This document shows, in pieces, positions 4,881-5,279 of a stretch of 5,279 bases of DNA. Position 1 is the first letter of the stretch, and the number at the start of each line of letters is the position of its first letter. This stretch comes from Treponema sp. GTDB taxonomy: Bacteria; Spirochaetota; Spirochaetia; Treponematales; Breznakiellaceae. The notes below the pieces were generated by a model. That model searched no databases and had not been told where the DNA came from. It was given only the letters and a program-made list of their open reading frames with translations. The stretch covers positions 1 through 5,279 of the forward strand of contig JAITJV010000186.1 in NCBI GenBank assembly GCA_031278755.1, in the 5' to 3' direction. Position numbers and translations under genes: made by a program.

Positions 4881-4912
4881 TTGGGGGGGTTCCGCTTCAC
4901 TAATCCTCCCAA
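4881..4912 (+). repeat. Hairpin just upstream of maf
   Basis: TTGGGGGGGTT (4881-4891) can pair with AATCCTCCCAA (4902-4912) as 11 pairs, two of them G-U in plus-strand RNA, around a 10-base loop. It ends 18 bases before the maf ATG. A short T-run (4924-4928) follows after about 11 bases, so a terminator reading is weak; a maf leader structure is equally possible. Confidence 0.4.
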
Positions 4913-4930
4913 ATGATTTAACCTTTTTAC

Positions 4931-5279
4931 ATGGAATCCATCATTTTAGCCTCGGGGTCCCTGCGCAGGCAGGAATATTTTAAACTCCTTGGCCTGCCTT
5001 TCAGCATCATGCCGTCCCTTATCGACGAAAGCCCGGGAAAAATCACGGATCCGAAAGAATTGGCCGAAGATCTGGCCGTCAAAAAGGTGAAAAAAGTCAT
5101 CGAAACCCTTAAAGACAGGCTTCCCTCGTGGATTTGCGGCGCGGATACCATAATCTCGTTCGGCGGGGAAGTATACGGCAAGCCGGGCAACCGTGAGGAC
5201 GCCGGGAACATGCTCCGCCGCCTCAGCGGGCAGGAACACGAGGTTGTTACCGCGCTTGTTCTCTACAACGGCAAGACGG
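4931..5279 (+). CDS. maf: Maf-family nucleotide pyrophosphatase, 5' part (cut by window end)
   Basis: 116 codons are visible; complete Maf proteins are usually about 190-210 residues, so roughly 60% is present. Maf enzymes hydrolyse non-canonical or excess nucleoside triphosphates to monophosphate and pyrophosphate in the cytosol. The N-terminal signature is ILASGSLRRQEYF (5-17), close to the usual LASxSPRRxEL but with Leu for Pro. The proposed catalytic Asp72 is in GADTII, followed by GKP (83-85) and SGQEHEVVT (99-107) with conserved Lys, His and Thr. The ADT motif points to the YhdE-like dTTP/UTP group rather than the YceF m7GTP group; this subclass call is tentative. The ATG at 4931 is chosen because the family signature begins at residue 5. 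No clear Shine-Dalgarno precedes it. The gene is divergent from the DUF362 operon and probably unrelated to it. Confidence 0.9.
   Translation, partial: MESIILASGSLRRQEYFKLLGLPFSIMPSLIDESPGKITDPKELAEDLAVKKVKKVIETLKDRLPSWICGADTIISFGGEVYGKPGNREDAGNMLRRLSGQEHEVVTALVLYNGKT

Noticed and set aside
4871..4900. Minus-strand mini-frame: GGGAGGA followed by GTG and nine codons in all, like a leader peptide
   Set aside because: It lies upstream of the mapped-by-motif minus-strand promoter, so it would not be part of the DUF362 transcript; the GGGAGGA is one arm of the hairpin before maf.

Overview
The window holds five protein genes that read well, plus one remnant and one doubtful partial frame. The DNA is moderately GC-rich by eye. 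The organism is probably a bacterium with relaxed promoter and lipoprotein signals. A termite-gut-type Treponema (spirochaete) is my best guess, from the look of the Maf N-terminus, the loose LQSC lipobox and the dispersed palindromic GC-rich repeats. This is recall-based and not proven by the window.

Layout. Positions 1-259 hold no clear gene; a protein-like but broken frame lies on the minus strand. A promoter with a 19-bp spacer and a central palindrome (260-290) drives a plus-strand unit. It encodes an aldo/keto reductase (345-1196) and a YqhD/BdhA-type metal-dependent alcohol dehydrogenase (1329-2507), followed by the first 17 codons of a second aldo/keto reductase that breaks off into repeat DNA (2519-2629). 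A perfect 17-bp hairpin (2679-2717) separates this unit from a convergent minus-strand operon. That operon encodes a DUF362 protein with an export or lipoprotein signal (3662-4684) and an ArsP_1/UPF0718-type permease (2761-3669); the two genes overlap by 8 bp. Its promoter (4833-4863, minus strand) has the same 19-bp-spacer architecture and a related palindrome. A long structured leader separates it from the first gene. At the right edge a Maf nucleotide pyrophosphatase begins on the plus strand (4931 onward) and is cut by the window.

How it fits together. Both operons appear to be read from MerR-family-type promoters with related operators (21 of 31 bases identical from -35 to -10). The established analogy is the AdhR/NmlR branch of MerR regulators, which switch on alcohol dehydrogenases and aldo/keto reductases in response to reactive aldehydes. 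I infer one regulon in which two cytosolic NADPH-type reductases remove carbonyl compounds, together with an envelope DUF362 protein and a permease of unknown substrate. The regulator itself is not in the window. The DUF362-permease pair under this control is the most novel element. The ADH gene is bracketed by inverted copies of a 22-bp repeat, and the permease operon by copies of a second palindromic repeat, so repeat elements have shaped this locus.
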